A DNA stretch of 64,000 bases from Bedellia somnulentella (lineage: Eukaryota; Arthropoda; Insecta; Lepidoptera; Bedelliidae), in the NCBI GenBank assembly GCA_963576735.1, contig OY755181.1, positions 2,790,001 through 2,854,000 on the forward strand, given 5' to 3'. The notes below the pieces were generated by a model that was not told the DNA's origin, ran no database searches, and saw nothing but the letters and a program-made list of their open reading frames with translations. Position 1 is the stretch's first letter. Each line of letters opens with the position of its first letter. Below, one piece after another: positions 12,401 to 27,400 of the stretch. The position numbers and the translations under genes are program-made.

Positions 12401-15400
12401 AGAACGCAAATTGTGAAAATAAAAAAGATATCATTTAACTAAAGACAGAAAAATAAAAAAAACCACAAACAGAAAACAATTATAATAAAATTTTGGAATG
12501 TTGTGCCCTCCAACAAAAAAAAAGGAAGCATACCCGTATTTTATTATCATTGGTGGACTCAAAACTTGCTAGATAGGCTTCTACCATCCGCTTCCATCAA
12601 CAGTTACACCTACTAGCAGGGTACACAAGTCTTCTTTTATGTACTTTGTCATGTACATAAGATATGTGCATACAATAAAATTTGAATTTATTTTTCTACT
12701 GTAACTCAGCAAACATGTGTATAAAAGATGTTTTACATCAGCCCATGTCGTTAACAGTACATGTGAGTGTGCTAGTTCTAAATAAACAACTCTGAACATT
12801 GATTTGCAGTTTATAGCAGTATTTGCCGTGAAGTGCCGGCTTAGAATGTCGCTACCCCTTTCTACCCACGGGTGTCGTAAGAGGCGACTAAGGGTATTGG
12901 GGCTTTTTATTGGATTTTTGGGCAATGCGGTTGGAGACCCATCACCAAAAACCTTTATTTTTACCATCTTTTCCCCATTCAACTTCCAAAAGTGGCTGAG
13001 GAATTTATAATTCCTTAGCTCTGGCTACCCCTTCCAGGGAAATATAACTGTAAGTACATGTATGTATGCCGGCTTAGAATGTCCCCTTTCTTCTCATTGG
13101 TGTCGTAAGAAGGTGTCGGGCTTTTTTAAGTGCTTTTTGGGCCATGCAGTTGGAGATTCATCACCAACGATACCTCATTTCTACCATCTTGTCCCGTATC
13201 AACTTCCAAATGCGGCTGCAGAGTTTCTAGCTCTAGAGCTCTGGCTACCCCTTTTTGGAATTCACGGCCGTGAATATATATATATGTATGTTGTAATTTA
13301 AGTCTAACAACCACATGTGCTGTTTTGATGTAGGTGAGATTTACAAGTAAGGAGGAACTGGGGGTCAACGGATTGCGTCATCTTTAGGTTTAGGTTTAGT
13401 ATCACAAGTAAACAGTGATATTTTAAGTATCCTAAAGCAAAAATATCTGATATATTTTAAACAATTTAGCATAATTCTGTATAGTAACATTGAACTCAGC
13501 CACATTCATTTTATAGTTCTTAATTTTTATTTATAGTATGATATAAAAATAGAGTATAAGAATTACTTGGAGATTGTCATAAATAATTAAATTAAGTTGT
13601 TTTCAACTAAAATAAATCTCTGATTGCCTTTATTGGGGGCCTCAAAACTTAGAGCCTTTTGAGGCTTCGATGGAACGAAGGAAACCTACCGTTGTCTTCG
13701 ATTTCGATTTCATACTATTCGAGTAGTTACGTTACGCTAAGATTACATAGTATTTTCTGCTTATCTTGTATTTCGCAAATCATTACGCTGTTCTGGGAAA
13801 CATGATTTGTCATTCATTATTGATACATGTGTATACCGTGAAAATTTATTTGCATTAGTATATTCTTTTCATAGGGAATCTTGAAAGTTCGCTTCAACGA
13901 TTTTGTTTCGAGCTTTGAGGCTATATAAGCGATTGTTGGGCGATGAGGCTGTAGATCTGATCATTCTTTCTACCTTATTATCCAATCAACAATGATCTTT
14001 TATTGTCACATTTTGTTTCCATTACGAAAATACTCATTCTGTAGCGCCAGCTAATCTTATGTAAAAAGCAGAGATAAGCTTGTTGCTAGTACGTGAGTAA
14101 ATTATCCAGAAAAAGTGGTAAGAATGAACATCATCGTTGAGGAGACCTAATAACTTTTATAACACTATAAGGAAATACGGCATGTACTGAGGGAAAACTT
14201 CGTTTATATACAAAACATAAGAAAAATGTTGACACTATTTCTGTATTGTTGTAGGTGTACGTATAAAAGAATCGATCGGTCGCTCGGTTCACACTATTTT
14301 ATTTGTTTACCATGCAGAGGCGTGGTGGCGTCAACAAGGTCGTTGCACCAAGAAGGATATATAGCCCACTACGGATTATCATGGCTGGCTGGCTGTTTGC
14401 GTTGAATCGTGTGACTGTTTCCCTTTCATCACAATAGATTAGCTTGGAACGTGTAGCGAATACAAATATCTTAATGATATAGCATTTTGCATAGTTGACA
14501 TTTTTATGCTGTCATACCGACAAAACATAAAAGTAAGAGAGAAGAAAACGATGGTTTTATGAATATGATTTAGCTATACGAGTATCTAAGTATGAACGAT
14601 TATGTTGATCATTTGAAAGTCAGAGTCTTATCGAATAATCTGAAAAAAAAAACACTCACCGATTTATTTTTATTCCTTAATAATTTCATAACAATCATTT
14701 TTTTTCGGGATAGAAGGATTGACGGCTATTATTTAACTGAATATGTGTATTTTTTTGGCATTCTTTGTTGAGATGGTTTGGGCACATAGAGAGGATGGAT
14801 GACAGTAAAGTGGTGAAAGAGATATATAGAGCCAATGTGGAAGGTAATGTTAGTAGAGGACGACCTCGGAGGACACATTTAGATCAAATAGAAAATGTGC
14901 TCAAAAAGGCAGGTGTCCGAAGTACGAAGAATAAAAGAGCATGTATGAAAAGATTGATGGATGTGAATGAAGCTAGAGAGGTTTGCCAGGATCGTACAAA
15001 GTGGCGATCGATAGTCTCTGCCTACCCCAATGGGAACTAACGGCGTGAGAATATGTATGTATGTATGTATGTCTTTGTAGTTTAAGCAGCTGGATCGACT
15101 TTTTTAGCTGGTCTCAGTTGAATGAATTTTACGGGATTATATGGTTTGCGTCAATTTACTTAGGATCAAGATATATGAAAAATATAAAGTATCACAAAAC
15201 TGTTGATCTTAATGATAAAAATATATAATTGCCTCAAAGTGGAGGAGATATTGAATGAAGGAATTGAATTTTACAACTGGGTCCTCATAAGACAAAATTT
15301 CAACACGGTTTATCAACTATGTTTTGAACTAGTGTGTAAATTTATTCAGTGGAGTTTTGGTTTAACAATAACTTGGTTGGTAGATGACTTTAATACACTA

Positions 15401-18400
15401 ATGAATGAATAAGTCCTAAATTTGCAATAAATAATTCGTACATAGTAGTACATTGCTGTGTAGTGTCGGCTTAGAATAGCACTACCCCTTTTCTTCCGGT
15501 GGGTGTACGTAAGAGGCGACTAACGGTATTGGGGCTTTTTAAGGGATTTTTGGGCGATGCGGTAGGAGACCCATCACCAACAACCTTTATTTTACCATCT
15601 TTCCCCACGCAACTTCCATAAGTGGCTGAGGAATTTCTAATTCGTTAGCTCTGGCTACCCCTTCTAGGGATTTATAGCCGTGAGTATATGTATGTATAGT
15701 GTAACACTCACATTGTTACGCAACTAGGTAGTAAAGATAACGACGCCATTCGTCCCGGATTCTTGAATATAAACTCATGCATAATGTAAAGTTGCTTTGC
15801 ATTTGTTAGCGGAATTACTCCGATTTGTCTACTAATCTGGAAATTCTCAGTTCATGCAAACACTGCATTAAAACAGAAAATTTCAGACTGTCTTCTGCCA
15901 TTCATCCTGACGCCTTTAGCGTCCTCGATCTGATCTCTAGTGCCCCGTTTAATGTACGATCACACATTTCTTAAATCAGTGGCTGAAGAGTTTCTAGCTC
16001 TAAAGCTCTGGCTAACCCTTTTTGGGATTTATGGCCGTGTATGTATGTATGTAATCATATTTTTTTCTGTTGCCCTAGTTCCTACGATGATCTATGGTGT
16101 GAGTGTAAATTGTGTGACTGTAGTGAGAATGAGGTCCCTTAGAAGTTTATGTAATGAAATGTTATGCGACAGAGTAAGACAAAGTATGATTTGTATAATT
16201 CAAATAGTGTGAATGGGAGTTTAAAGGCGTCCCCAGAAAAATAGGTTGATATTGATTGTTTGGAAATTCTATAAAGTCTGATTTGATGATATTGATATGA
16301 CATGAATAAAATATATGTTGGTGATTAGTTCTTGGTGTTAAAATTTGATGTTTAATATTTTAATAATTTGTTAAAAAATATGATAAAAAAATTGAATTGG
16401 AACATGCTTTGTTTTCATAAAAACCGTATAGGCTCCACTGGCATAACATACATGTGAACTCATTATGTGTCTATATACGCTGTAACGTTATTTCTAACTC
16501 CTGGGATGCTGTACCCAGAAGCCAGAAATAACTAAAGGAAAAGAAAAAAAAAAGAAGAAAATGGAAGGTTAGATAATAAATGAAAGATATATATATCACA
16601 ACAATATTTAATAATAAAAAAAAAAATACACTAAAAAAAACACTCCTAATAAAATAGTCCCCTAGCTTAACAAAATTATAATATAAAAGCACTCAGCTTT
16701 TAAAACCAGCTCCTGCTGCGATGGGTGGCTCAACAGTGAGGGTTGTGATTCCAACTTGGTTGCGACTCCGGATAGGCCGTCGGTGAATGCATCTCGGAGA
16801 CAAAGGGGCTGCGACTCCAGGAAGCCCGTCGATAAAGGCAGCTGAAGAAGGGGCTGCGGCTCCGTGAAGCTTACTTCGAAGAAAAGGGGGGCAGCTCGAG
16901 AATAAGGGGCTGCTTTTCCAAACGGGTATGAATAAAATCAGTCCAGAATATCTCCCGTTCTTTCAATTTCTTCCAAAAATAATGATCAATATCGACTTCG
17001 GTAATGGGTCTTTAGTGTCCAATTCCAATCTTGTTTCAGAATAAGTGTCTGATAAAAAAGGTAAGTCAAACATCATGAACTGTTCCACATCTCACATACA
17101 TAACACAAAATGTACATTACAACGCGTAGCTTTAAGATCTGTAACTTTGATGTTTAACTATTCATTTAAACATTATAGTTATTCAATAAAACTAAATAAA
17201 CTACATTTATCCTGCGCGCGCGTTTTTTTCGTCCCTGTCACTCTCAATAAATTTGACGTAAGAGTGAGCGCAATAGCTGCGAAATGCGGGGAGGCCCTTA
17301 AATGAACGACAGAAAAGCAAATAGAAGGTTTGTCAGGATCGCACAAAGTGGTGTTCATAAGATAATTCTGAGTAGCCCCTTTAGACACCCGCACGGTGAT
17401 CTTAAATCACCATCGATCCTGTTTTTTCCGATCATCGGCTTCAAAAAGTGGCTGAAGTGGTTCATTCCGAAGTTCTGGCCAGCTCGTTATGTGCTAACAG
17501 CCAAGAGTATAAAAAGTTAGACTGGAAACAACGTGTTTACCTCGTCATCATCACCGACGTCCACCACGGTGTGTTTGCTGGGCGTGTCCGCGTGTTTCTG
17601 TTGTCGCACGCCATCGCCCTGCTCCAGTACTGTAACAAACAAAGACAATACTTAGTACAAATGCTTAATTTATTTGTGGAGCCATCTAAATGTTATTTTG
17701 CAGATGTCAGTATAATAAATATAATTGTTGTGTAGTGTCGGCTTAGAATAGCACTACCCCATTTCTACCTGAGAGTGATCGTAAGAGCCACCAACAACTT
17801 TAATTTTACAATCTATTCCCCACTCAACTTCGAAAAATTGCTGAGGAATTTCTTATTCCTTTTAGGAATTTATAGCCGTGAGTATGTATGTCAATATAAC
17901 TATGAACACCTCTGGCGACTCTTTGTTTTATTAAACACATTGTTGTGGCTTCGAACACGTGCTTTACTTCTGTTATCTTTCAAGGTATTTGTTGATAGAC
18001 AAAGTTACACTAGAAATGTTTATAATATATTTTGATACTTTCAAAATGGACACAGTATCGCATTCAGCAAAAATTATGGAAAGTCTATAATTAAGATTTA
18101 CTTATTGGTAAAGGAGCTTGGCAGAGCGGTCGAGTAAATTAATAAGTTAATAAAAAAGCGTCATCTTTCCAAACGAGTTTTATTCTTGCATAAACATCCC
18201 AACCGAGACTAGAACAACATCAATCAACTAACTAAAGTAATGAGCTCAGTATTTCAACTATTTCAATAAGTCACAGTAAGCCACCCTAAGCTGAGCAATA
18301 AGGTTAATGTCATATACGGACCAAACGCCCAACAGGCCAACCAGCGTATTTGGCCGGGGTCCTAACAGGGTTGGCCCGCGTCCAACCGCTCATGTAGGAA

Positions 18401-21400
18401 ATAGGCATAAGTTGCACGTGACAAGTGCTCGGAACGACCCGGGAATCTTCACTATGCGCTTTAAGTCTAGACAGACTTCAATCGATACTAGTCTACGAAA
18501 AAGATGCTTGTGGCTTTAAGTTTGAATACTGATAATTCTTTCTCTTTAACTGATTATGTTAATATAAAGTGTAAATGGAATTTGCCTGGATAGTATGAGG
18601 TCTACTGCTAAACTAGCAAAGGAATTCAAGGAATGAAAAATGCCTCACAAGTACTTATTATACAGAACGACTTAATGTTGAATCTGATATTTTGCCGGAA
18701 CAAACAAAGACGAAACTCAGAAACAAAGGATATTGAGAATAACATCGGAAAGAAGATGTTCAAAAGAAATCAAACATGTTGATGTAAATTTTTACTTCGC
18801 CGATATATTCGGTCACATAGTATGGTTTAAGCAAATAATGAAACCAAGATAATTATGACAGAAATTGCAAAGATATAGCAGAAAAAACATCAATTAGCAT
18901 CCCATGTAGATACACACTACAAATTTGCGTAAAATCGTGTCTATATTGTGCTAAAGTTGTTAGACCTTTCCAGTAATTTAAATTCTAGTATGAATTATTC
19001 TATATTCTATCTAATTTTACTAGTGATCCATCATAAATTCGCAGAAATTGTGTTAATCTTAAAATATTTAATGTTTCTGCAACGCACGGTACAATAAAAA
19101 CAGCATATTTAATCACTGCTCATCCCCACTGAAACTTGGCGTGATGATATATACGCTAAAGTGCTTAGGAAGGCCGTAGATTTCTGTTGGAGAAATGTTT
19201 TTAGAAATTGTTTGCGTGGCTTCGGAGCCTCTGCATCATAATCATAAAAAATACGCAGGTTCCTTTGTAATAGTTCTGCCTACCTGTCAGGGGAAAACCT
19301 TGCACGTGCGTTATCTATATAGGTACAGATATTCCATTAAACAATATAAGTGCTGTTAGAGCATACATACATACTTACACATGCACACGGCTATAAATCC
19401 CTAGAAGGGGAAGCCAGAGCTAAGGAATTGGAAATTCCTCAGCCACGTTTGGAAATTTTAGTGGTGAAAAGATGGTAAAATAAAGGTTTTCGGTGATGGG
19501 TCTCCAACCACATCGCCCAAAAATCCCTTGAAAGCTCCAAATTCGTTAGTCGCCTCTTACGTACACCCACCGGAAGAAATGGGGTAGTGTTATTCTATGC
19601 CGACACTACACAGCAAGCAACAAGCTGTTGGAGCACTAGCCACTTAATAAAACTGTGCGTGTTAAACAATACCAATTGAATGTCTACAGACGAATATTAC
19701 ACACTAAATATTTAATTAACCGAAACAAGTATCATGCGTTAGGTTCCAATTGTTAATTATTTAGTAAGAGGACGTTTTTATTTGAGTAGTAATATTACTG
19801 GTAGTTTCTCGAAATTGAAAATCAATACGTACATGTTAACTACCACAAATAATAATCAGTTTTACAATACTTTGGTATATGCCCTATTCTTCTCATACTT
19901 TCTGATAATAATTTGAATTTTGTTTTTGTGAAATTTTGTTCTAGAAAACCTCATGTGTGTCCCGTCAACCTGTGTCGAAATTTTTCTTTCCTTTATTTAT
20001 TTCTGATTATACGTTTCTAGTGCAGAACTTTACATTACAGCCAGGTTTATGTTGATGATGATGATGTTTGATGACATGAGATGACATTCAAACTATGACT
20101 GAATGAATGGGAAAAGATACTCAATATGCTCACTTACCACGAAGCATGACGCTTTTGGTCCGAATAGTTCAAATGCACCACTTATTGTTAAGCAAAATTA
20201 AAATGTAAAGCTTTTGAGTTCATGCATTGATTTAGTCCGACATTCACGCTCTAAATCCCCAAAGGGGTGGCCAAGGTGATACGTGACATTGGTCAGACGA
20301 CTAAGTATAACAACCTTAATAAATTAACCACACATACAACCAGTCCTCGGCATGAGAAGGAGTGGTTCTTCCAATGGGCTATCATTGCTGTTTTGTTTTA
20401 AACATTTTAATATCGAGGCCCTAACAAATGCCCGTACTTCCTTTGAGCCCTGTAAAGGTGCATCAAGCATATACATACATTAAATTCGGAGTTCAGAGCA
20501 CTAAGTTAGCAATCCCACCCATGCGATTATTCTACTATAAAACAATGTGACCAGTTCCTCAGACCAATATGAAGTTGTAGGTAAACCCAGATCGGAATGT
20601 GGCACAAATCGTGCTGACCAAGAACCGTGCGTCAGCGGCGGCGGCGGTGGCGGCAGAGCTGAGCCTGTCGCAATCACCTGCACACCCGTTTGGTATCAAT
20701 CTAACTGTATTATCATCAATATTGGCTTCTCACACTCACTTTACTGGGAAACATCTGCATGTCGGTGCTGACGTGTGTCATTTAAAAAGCTGACATAGAA
20801 TCACGACCGTTAGTGATAAACTGAAGATTCCATCGCCGCAGGCTTCGTGATATACTTTGGTTTGATGCTGTCTGTGTCTTGTCTTGTGCGTGTAGCAATT
20901 AATAAATGAATTCTATATTTTTTCTTTTTTTTCCTTCTATAAAGTCATACGATGCGGTAGTGATAATATCTGAGCAGACAGGGATTGTACACAAAACTGC
21001 GATTCGATTCGAATTTCTTGAAATTCATACTGAAATGGCAGGATATTCGCATCGCATAGAAGTTTTGTGTACGAAACCTTAAAATGTACGTCGTATTCGC
21101 ATAATATTTTGATATAAAATTCTTTAGCCAAATTTTACAATAATACAGTTAAGAAGTCGACATCAACCCACATTATTCAGGGATTTGAAGAGAAAAAGTA
21201 ACTTGATGCAGCGTAACTCATAAAACAACAACTTAAAAGCAATAACTGACTACAGTACTATCCTTTTAACTATTTGGCATTTGCCTAGATCGAACAAAGC
21301 TGTGAATTATTATTATCTGCCTATGCCCATGGTAACTAATACGCTGAGTACAAAACTGTACGAACTCTTGTTCACGTGATAGATAAATTTTTAATTGATG

Positions 21401-24400
21401 TATTTAAAAACAAGCTGTCATGAATGTATGTATATTGCGCGATGGATCTCGTCACGGTGTTTATCGTTAATAATTCTATCAACAAAACTTTTGAATGGTT
21501 CAAGGGAAAACATGTTACATACATTATTAGTTATAAATAAATAGTTAAATTGAAGCAAATGAACCAGTTGTTTAGCACTGTTCGATAATAATTTCCTACA
21601 CAAAAAACATATAACGAAGACTATTCCAACAATATTCCGTAAGCATCTTTAAGGCTGCGTCCCCAGTAGGCAAACTGTTAGCCGCCGACAGAGTGAGCCG
21701 CAAATTTGCAGCGAACTGAAATTTCAGTTAGCTGCAGACTCAAATCAATTTTCGTGCGTCGCAAGCAAACTGTAAGAGTTTAGCCGACCGACTGAATTAT
21801 CACTTTACTTTTGTTGTAATCAGTTTGCAGCAAACTGAGTCACTACGCCCGGCGAACAACCAATCGCCGCCGCCGACTGGAACCGGTTTTGGTGGGAATC
21901 GGCCGCTCACTAAGGTAGTCGGCGCGCGTAACGCTGCATACTGCGTACAGTGAGTGCAAAACTAGCAAACTGTGAACACTCCATTTGAAATATATGGAAG
22001 GGCGTACTAAACCTATACGCCGCTAACTTAGTCGGCGGCTAACAGTTTGCCTACTGGGGACGAAGCCTTAATGTCTGAATTCCCAGCATAACGTATAGCC
22101 ATTTTACAACAAGTAAAATTCAGTCAACAATTTTAATTGAAAGTATAGACCAAACGATCATTTACTTGTCGTCAATACATTTACAGAACAAGAAAATATT
22201 AAGCATGTTTGTTATTTCTGAATAATGGTTATGTGTCAGGCAGGACATATCGCACTCTCAGAACGAAAGAGGCTCAAGTCAAAAATAGTGATATTGAGTT
22301 ACTATCATAGAGAGACATAAAAAAGTATGTTTTATCCGATGAATAGTAAACCAAAGGCACTTATTGTTATAAAAAAAGGATAGCGAATTTTTCATCCCTA
22401 TAACAATAAGTGCCTTTAGAGCATACTTTTTTATGCCTCTGTATGGTTGCTACTCAACATCAATATTTTTGACTTGAGCCTCTTTCGTTCTGAGAGCGCG
22501 ATATATCATAATAACTCGTTGCATAACATTGTGTACGAATGTTGCAACATTAAGTTTATGAAAAAAATATGACGAATAAGGAATTATTTAATATATGCAA
22601 TAGTCAACACTGATTGGATAAAACTATCGATAAAAACAAATCACCTCATGGCACAACTTTTCTTTGCACAAAATAAATAAATATGTAACTATTAGGAGTA
22701 TAAAATGGTTTTCTCTTCTCTTATCTTATTACTCAAACACCACCGTCCTCGTTTGGTCTAAAATTTCTTCGTTCTGAGGCAGTATGCAGAAAAATCCGCC
22801 GTCATCAATGCCCATTTTTAACTGCTGTTAAAATACATAAACTGACTAAGATACAAATGCAACACCTATATAGCTAGTACGAGCGACCTTTTAACTGGAT
22901 ATCACGTGGTATAAAACAACCATCTGTCACGCACTCGTTTAGTATCGTATAAAATACTGTCATCTCATTCAAACCGATCTCGTGTCGATAAAATCGGGCT
23001 CCAGCCCGGCTAGTACGAGCGGTGTTTAAACTAGTTATCGCGTGGGATAAAGCAGCCATCTCTTACGCACTAACTTAATATCGTATACTGCCATCTCATT
23101 GTAACAGTTATCGAGTCGATAAAATAGCGCTCGTACTTGCCCTTCTGATAGGCCTTCTGAGATTTAAAGAGGTTAAAACTATTACAGTCCACATGTCGAT
23201 TATGATGAGCGATTATCAATGGTAAGCAGTCACACTCACCTCATTAACCAACACTTAGAGGTGACAAACAAAGGGGCTAATGCTTGCTCGTTTATCTCAG
23301 GGTACCGTTGTGTGGCGGCGAGAAAAAATCATTGTTAACTGTAAATACCGTGACTGGTCATTGTGAGATATACATACATATACTGATGACTAGTAATGCC
23401 GAAAAGGCGTAACCGGAGTTTCAGAATTAGAAATTTCCCAGCCACTTTTGGAAGTTGAGATGAGACCAACCAGTTTAAAAGCCAAAAACCCAAAGTAGCT
23501 AGTAACGACACCAGCGGGAAGAAATGGGTCAATACTATTTTTAGTCGACATTACAAAGTATAAAGCAGCGATATGTGACATAAACATCAGAATACCTGAA
23601 ATAAAAATTAGAAAGAAAGAAAGAAAGAGAGACATTTATTCGCTGCACTGATGAGCAAGAGACATACAGTTAAACATAAAAAAAATAGAAGCATTGACAC
23701 AAACAACATTGGAAAAAAAAAACATGAAAAAATGTATAATAATAATAGAAAAAACAATGTAAATTCTGGATAACATGTGAAAAAAAATGTTTTAAAAAAT
23801 TCAGAGAAAGAGAGCGAACTGACAATCAGTCTTCATTTGAAAAAGTATACCCTTTCAAACTTGTTTCCAAACATAAGTGACTCTTAAAGATATCAGGAGT
23901 CAGGAAGGAACCTGCTTGAATAAAGGACGCCTTATGTTCCGCGAATATGCACCAATACATTTCAGGATTAAGAAGAGATACGATGAAAATTATAGTAGTG
24001 GGAATTTGCGAGTGGAGCTTTTATAGCTGGCAAGAATAGCTTTTATTGTAAAAAAATACTTATTTTAAGAAAGTAAGTTTAATACCGCGACCTATTTCGT
24101 TTTTGAATTCAAATCATAAATCAACTCTCGCTTTGTATTGTGTATTTTTTTAACACTTTTTGCACAAGGAGTCAAAGGCAACGGTAAATATTTGAATGCC
24201 TTCTTATCCTACAAGATATTCTCAAACGAGCACATTACCGCAATAAGCCGAATTACCTCACTAAATAACTGTTTCCACATACAGTTAGCGTAGACATTTT
24301 ATACAAATGATTTATATTAACGGGACATTGTAGTTTTTTGCAATTGTAAATACCAACACACCTAACAAGATTAATGTAAAAACTAGCGGTCAAGGCAGGT

Positions 24401-27400
24401 CAAATAATACTTTTTGTTACTTAAAAGTTTATATTAAGACGTGAAAATTGACCTCCTTACTAAAAAACGGGTTGTAACTACTTGTAACATAAACACAGTG
24501 ATATTTAAGATACTGTGCTTATTTTTTACCAGTTTTTTTAAATAAAACCACACAACGATTAACATTCGCGATGTGTTAGTGGATAGCGTATGTTTTAACA
24601 ATGATCAACTTAATTAGAATATTTTGTTCATGAAAATCTCATGTGGTGGGGGTTATTTATTACTGATAAATAAAGGAAAGAAAAATTTTGGCACAAGCGG
24701 GGATCGTTTTTTTTCCTTTATTTATTAGTAATAAGGTACAAGTTAAGGTAGTGGTATGAATATACATGGAAGTTGATCAAAACGGCAGGCGTCCGAAGTA
24801 TGAAGAATAAAAGAGCATGTATGAGAAGATTGATGGATGTAAACAAAGCTAGAGAGGTTTGTCAGGATGGTACAAAGTGGCGATCGGTCTGCCTACCCCA
24901 GTAGAAACTAATAGCGTGATTATAAGTATGTATGTATGTAGGTAAGGAAAGTTGGTAAATGAATTAGAGAAATGCTAAGCTGGTGTTTAACTAACTTGTC
25001 TACTAGTATAGCAATCTAAGTTCGTAAACATATAAGGCATAATGTATGTCGTTTGATGATTTGAACAATCGGGTTTTTTGCGAAAATCCTGGAAATATTG
25101 CAAAAACACAGAGTCATTATTAAATTGGCTAAAAAAAATTGTGTTGTATCCTTGCGCAATATCCCTTGGATATTTGCATAAATTCAGTTATAAAATATTT
25201 ATCATAATGAACCGATTAATTATCAGCCCACATATATAGCTACTGGTGGAGTTCCTGCCCGTCCATCCATCTATTTCCAATCGCCAAGTGAAAGGTTCAA
25301 CTTGTGGGAGTTAAAAATATAATCCTATAAAAATAGTCATAATGACTCATTAATGCTACAAGAGGTGACAGTTATGATACATACATACATATACTCCGGC
25401 TATAATTCCCTAGAAAGGGTAGCCAGAGCCAAGGAATTCGGTATGCAAAGTTTTACAAAAGTGGTGCTGATTGCGAAACCATTTCGAGATATTATGTTTT
25501 TAAACAATATTTTCTTGAAATTAAATCAAACAAAGCTAAGATGACCGTTATTTTGTCAAAAAACTGCAACAGTATTTGACCTTCAGTGTTACTTCAAAGA
25601 CATTTGTTTTTGCAGTTCATTAATAAAATATCGAAAATCATAGGTTTCTTTAGTATATTATCGTAATAATTTCATTTGAGATCACAAAGTCGTGAATTGT
25701 AATGCAATTAGCAACATTTTTATTAAACATTTCGCTTTATTTGCATGTCGCTACGTGATATTTTCGATCGATGACGTCATTAAGTACAAAAGTTGAACAA
25801 TCTTTAAAAAATCATATCTTCACAATTACTCATTTTCTATTAAAAATATTCAAATTGGTCTTTTATTTTCATGTTTGCAATCGAAAAAAAATATTGAATA
25901 AATACCAAAAAAAAACTTTGCATACCGAATTATAAATTCCTTAGCCACTTTTGGAAGTTGAGTGGGGAAAAGGCGGTAAATAAAAGTTTTTGGTGATGGG
26001 TCTTCAACCGCATCGCCCAAAAATTCAATAAAAAGTCCCAATACCCTTAGTCGCCTCTAACGACACCGGTGGGTAGAAAGGGGTAACGACATTCTAAGCC
26101 GGCACTACACGGTATGATAATTAAAGTCTTTAACAAATTTCCTTTAAACTTATCCTATTTCGTTGCATTGAACTCTCTGTATGTAAAAGTAAAAGAACGC
26201 TAATTAAGCGCGATTGCAAATACGTGATTGAGTTATCAGGCGTACGAGCCGGTTGGGTACAGCTTGCAACACCATCAGCATTGCGTGTCATCGGCGCTAT
26301 GCTACTGTCGTAACTACACGCATTTATACTATTCTTCTATGACTATTTTGTGACCTCATATCATATGACAGCAGCTAACTTAAAAAAAAAATGAACACCA
26401 ACGGCTATCAGGTTTGCGTGCAATGTGCCCTTCGTATTGCCATATAAATTTTGGGTTTTGCCAGTTCCCTGCAGGGCAAGCACGAGCACTTTTTTATCGA
26501 CACAATAACGGTTAGAATGAGATGGCAGTATACGATACTAAGTAAGTGCGTAAGAGATGGCTGCTTTATCCCACGCGATAACTAGTTTAAACACGGCTCG
26601 TGCTTGCGCTTCTGATGCTTATAAGGATAAATTCGTTGCGGACTCGATCGCATAGTAAATCTCCTAAAATAGCTTTCTGTATTGCTTCCCGTTGGGTGAA
26701 GTTGGCTCTTATGAGGCCCATTGTAAGAGGTCACGTCTTCTTAATAACATGGCTATTGTAGTGTCGGCTTAGAATAGCACAACTCCATTTCTTCCGGTGG
26801 GTTGTGCGATGCGGTTAGAGACCCATCACCAAGAACCTTTGTTTTACAATTTTATTGGTACACAACTTCCAAAATTGCCTGAGGAGGACTGATGATGAGA
26901 GGTGAGTATATGTATGTATAAGCTCCTGTCACTAATCCAAGTATGAACAGTATGTATGCTCATTATCATTTTAGTTTCTGGTTAGCAATGACTATGATGA
27001 ATGTTTCTTGATCCACTGCCCACCCCTTCCTTTTAGCGTGATGACATAAAGTCTATGTTTCTTCTAGAGTTTGTATGTTGTTTGTATTATAAACAAACAC
27101 ACACACAAATGTTTCCTTATTATGATACATATGTACAGATGAAGAGATTTTTGCCTCGGGACACACCTGTTTAATGATCTCAGTATTGAGAAATGTCTTA
27201 TCTTCATGTTTCGAATTCACGTGTCAAAACTTTGTCATTTCATTTGAAGGTAATGCTGTAACATGACGAATGTCTAAGTAACCGACAGCTAATCCGAGCT
27301 TTTGTGACACTTTTAGTTACACGTTTCCTCTGAGGCTTGGTCTATAATTTTGTTTAGGACAATGCACTCATAACTTCACTCTAAATAATCTGACACAGCA

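Noticed and set aside
12581..12982. 133-residue minus-strand open frame, and similar 60-90 residue frames at 5144, 9149, 10502, 25850, 48362 and 57469
   Set aside because: They are antisense or sense readings of family A retroposon copies (peptides like [18 protein letters not shown] recur); no independent coding evidence.
20547..20771. Glycine/alanine-rich frames on both strands
   Set aside because: Produced by a short GGC tract; no splice sites, domain or codon pattern.
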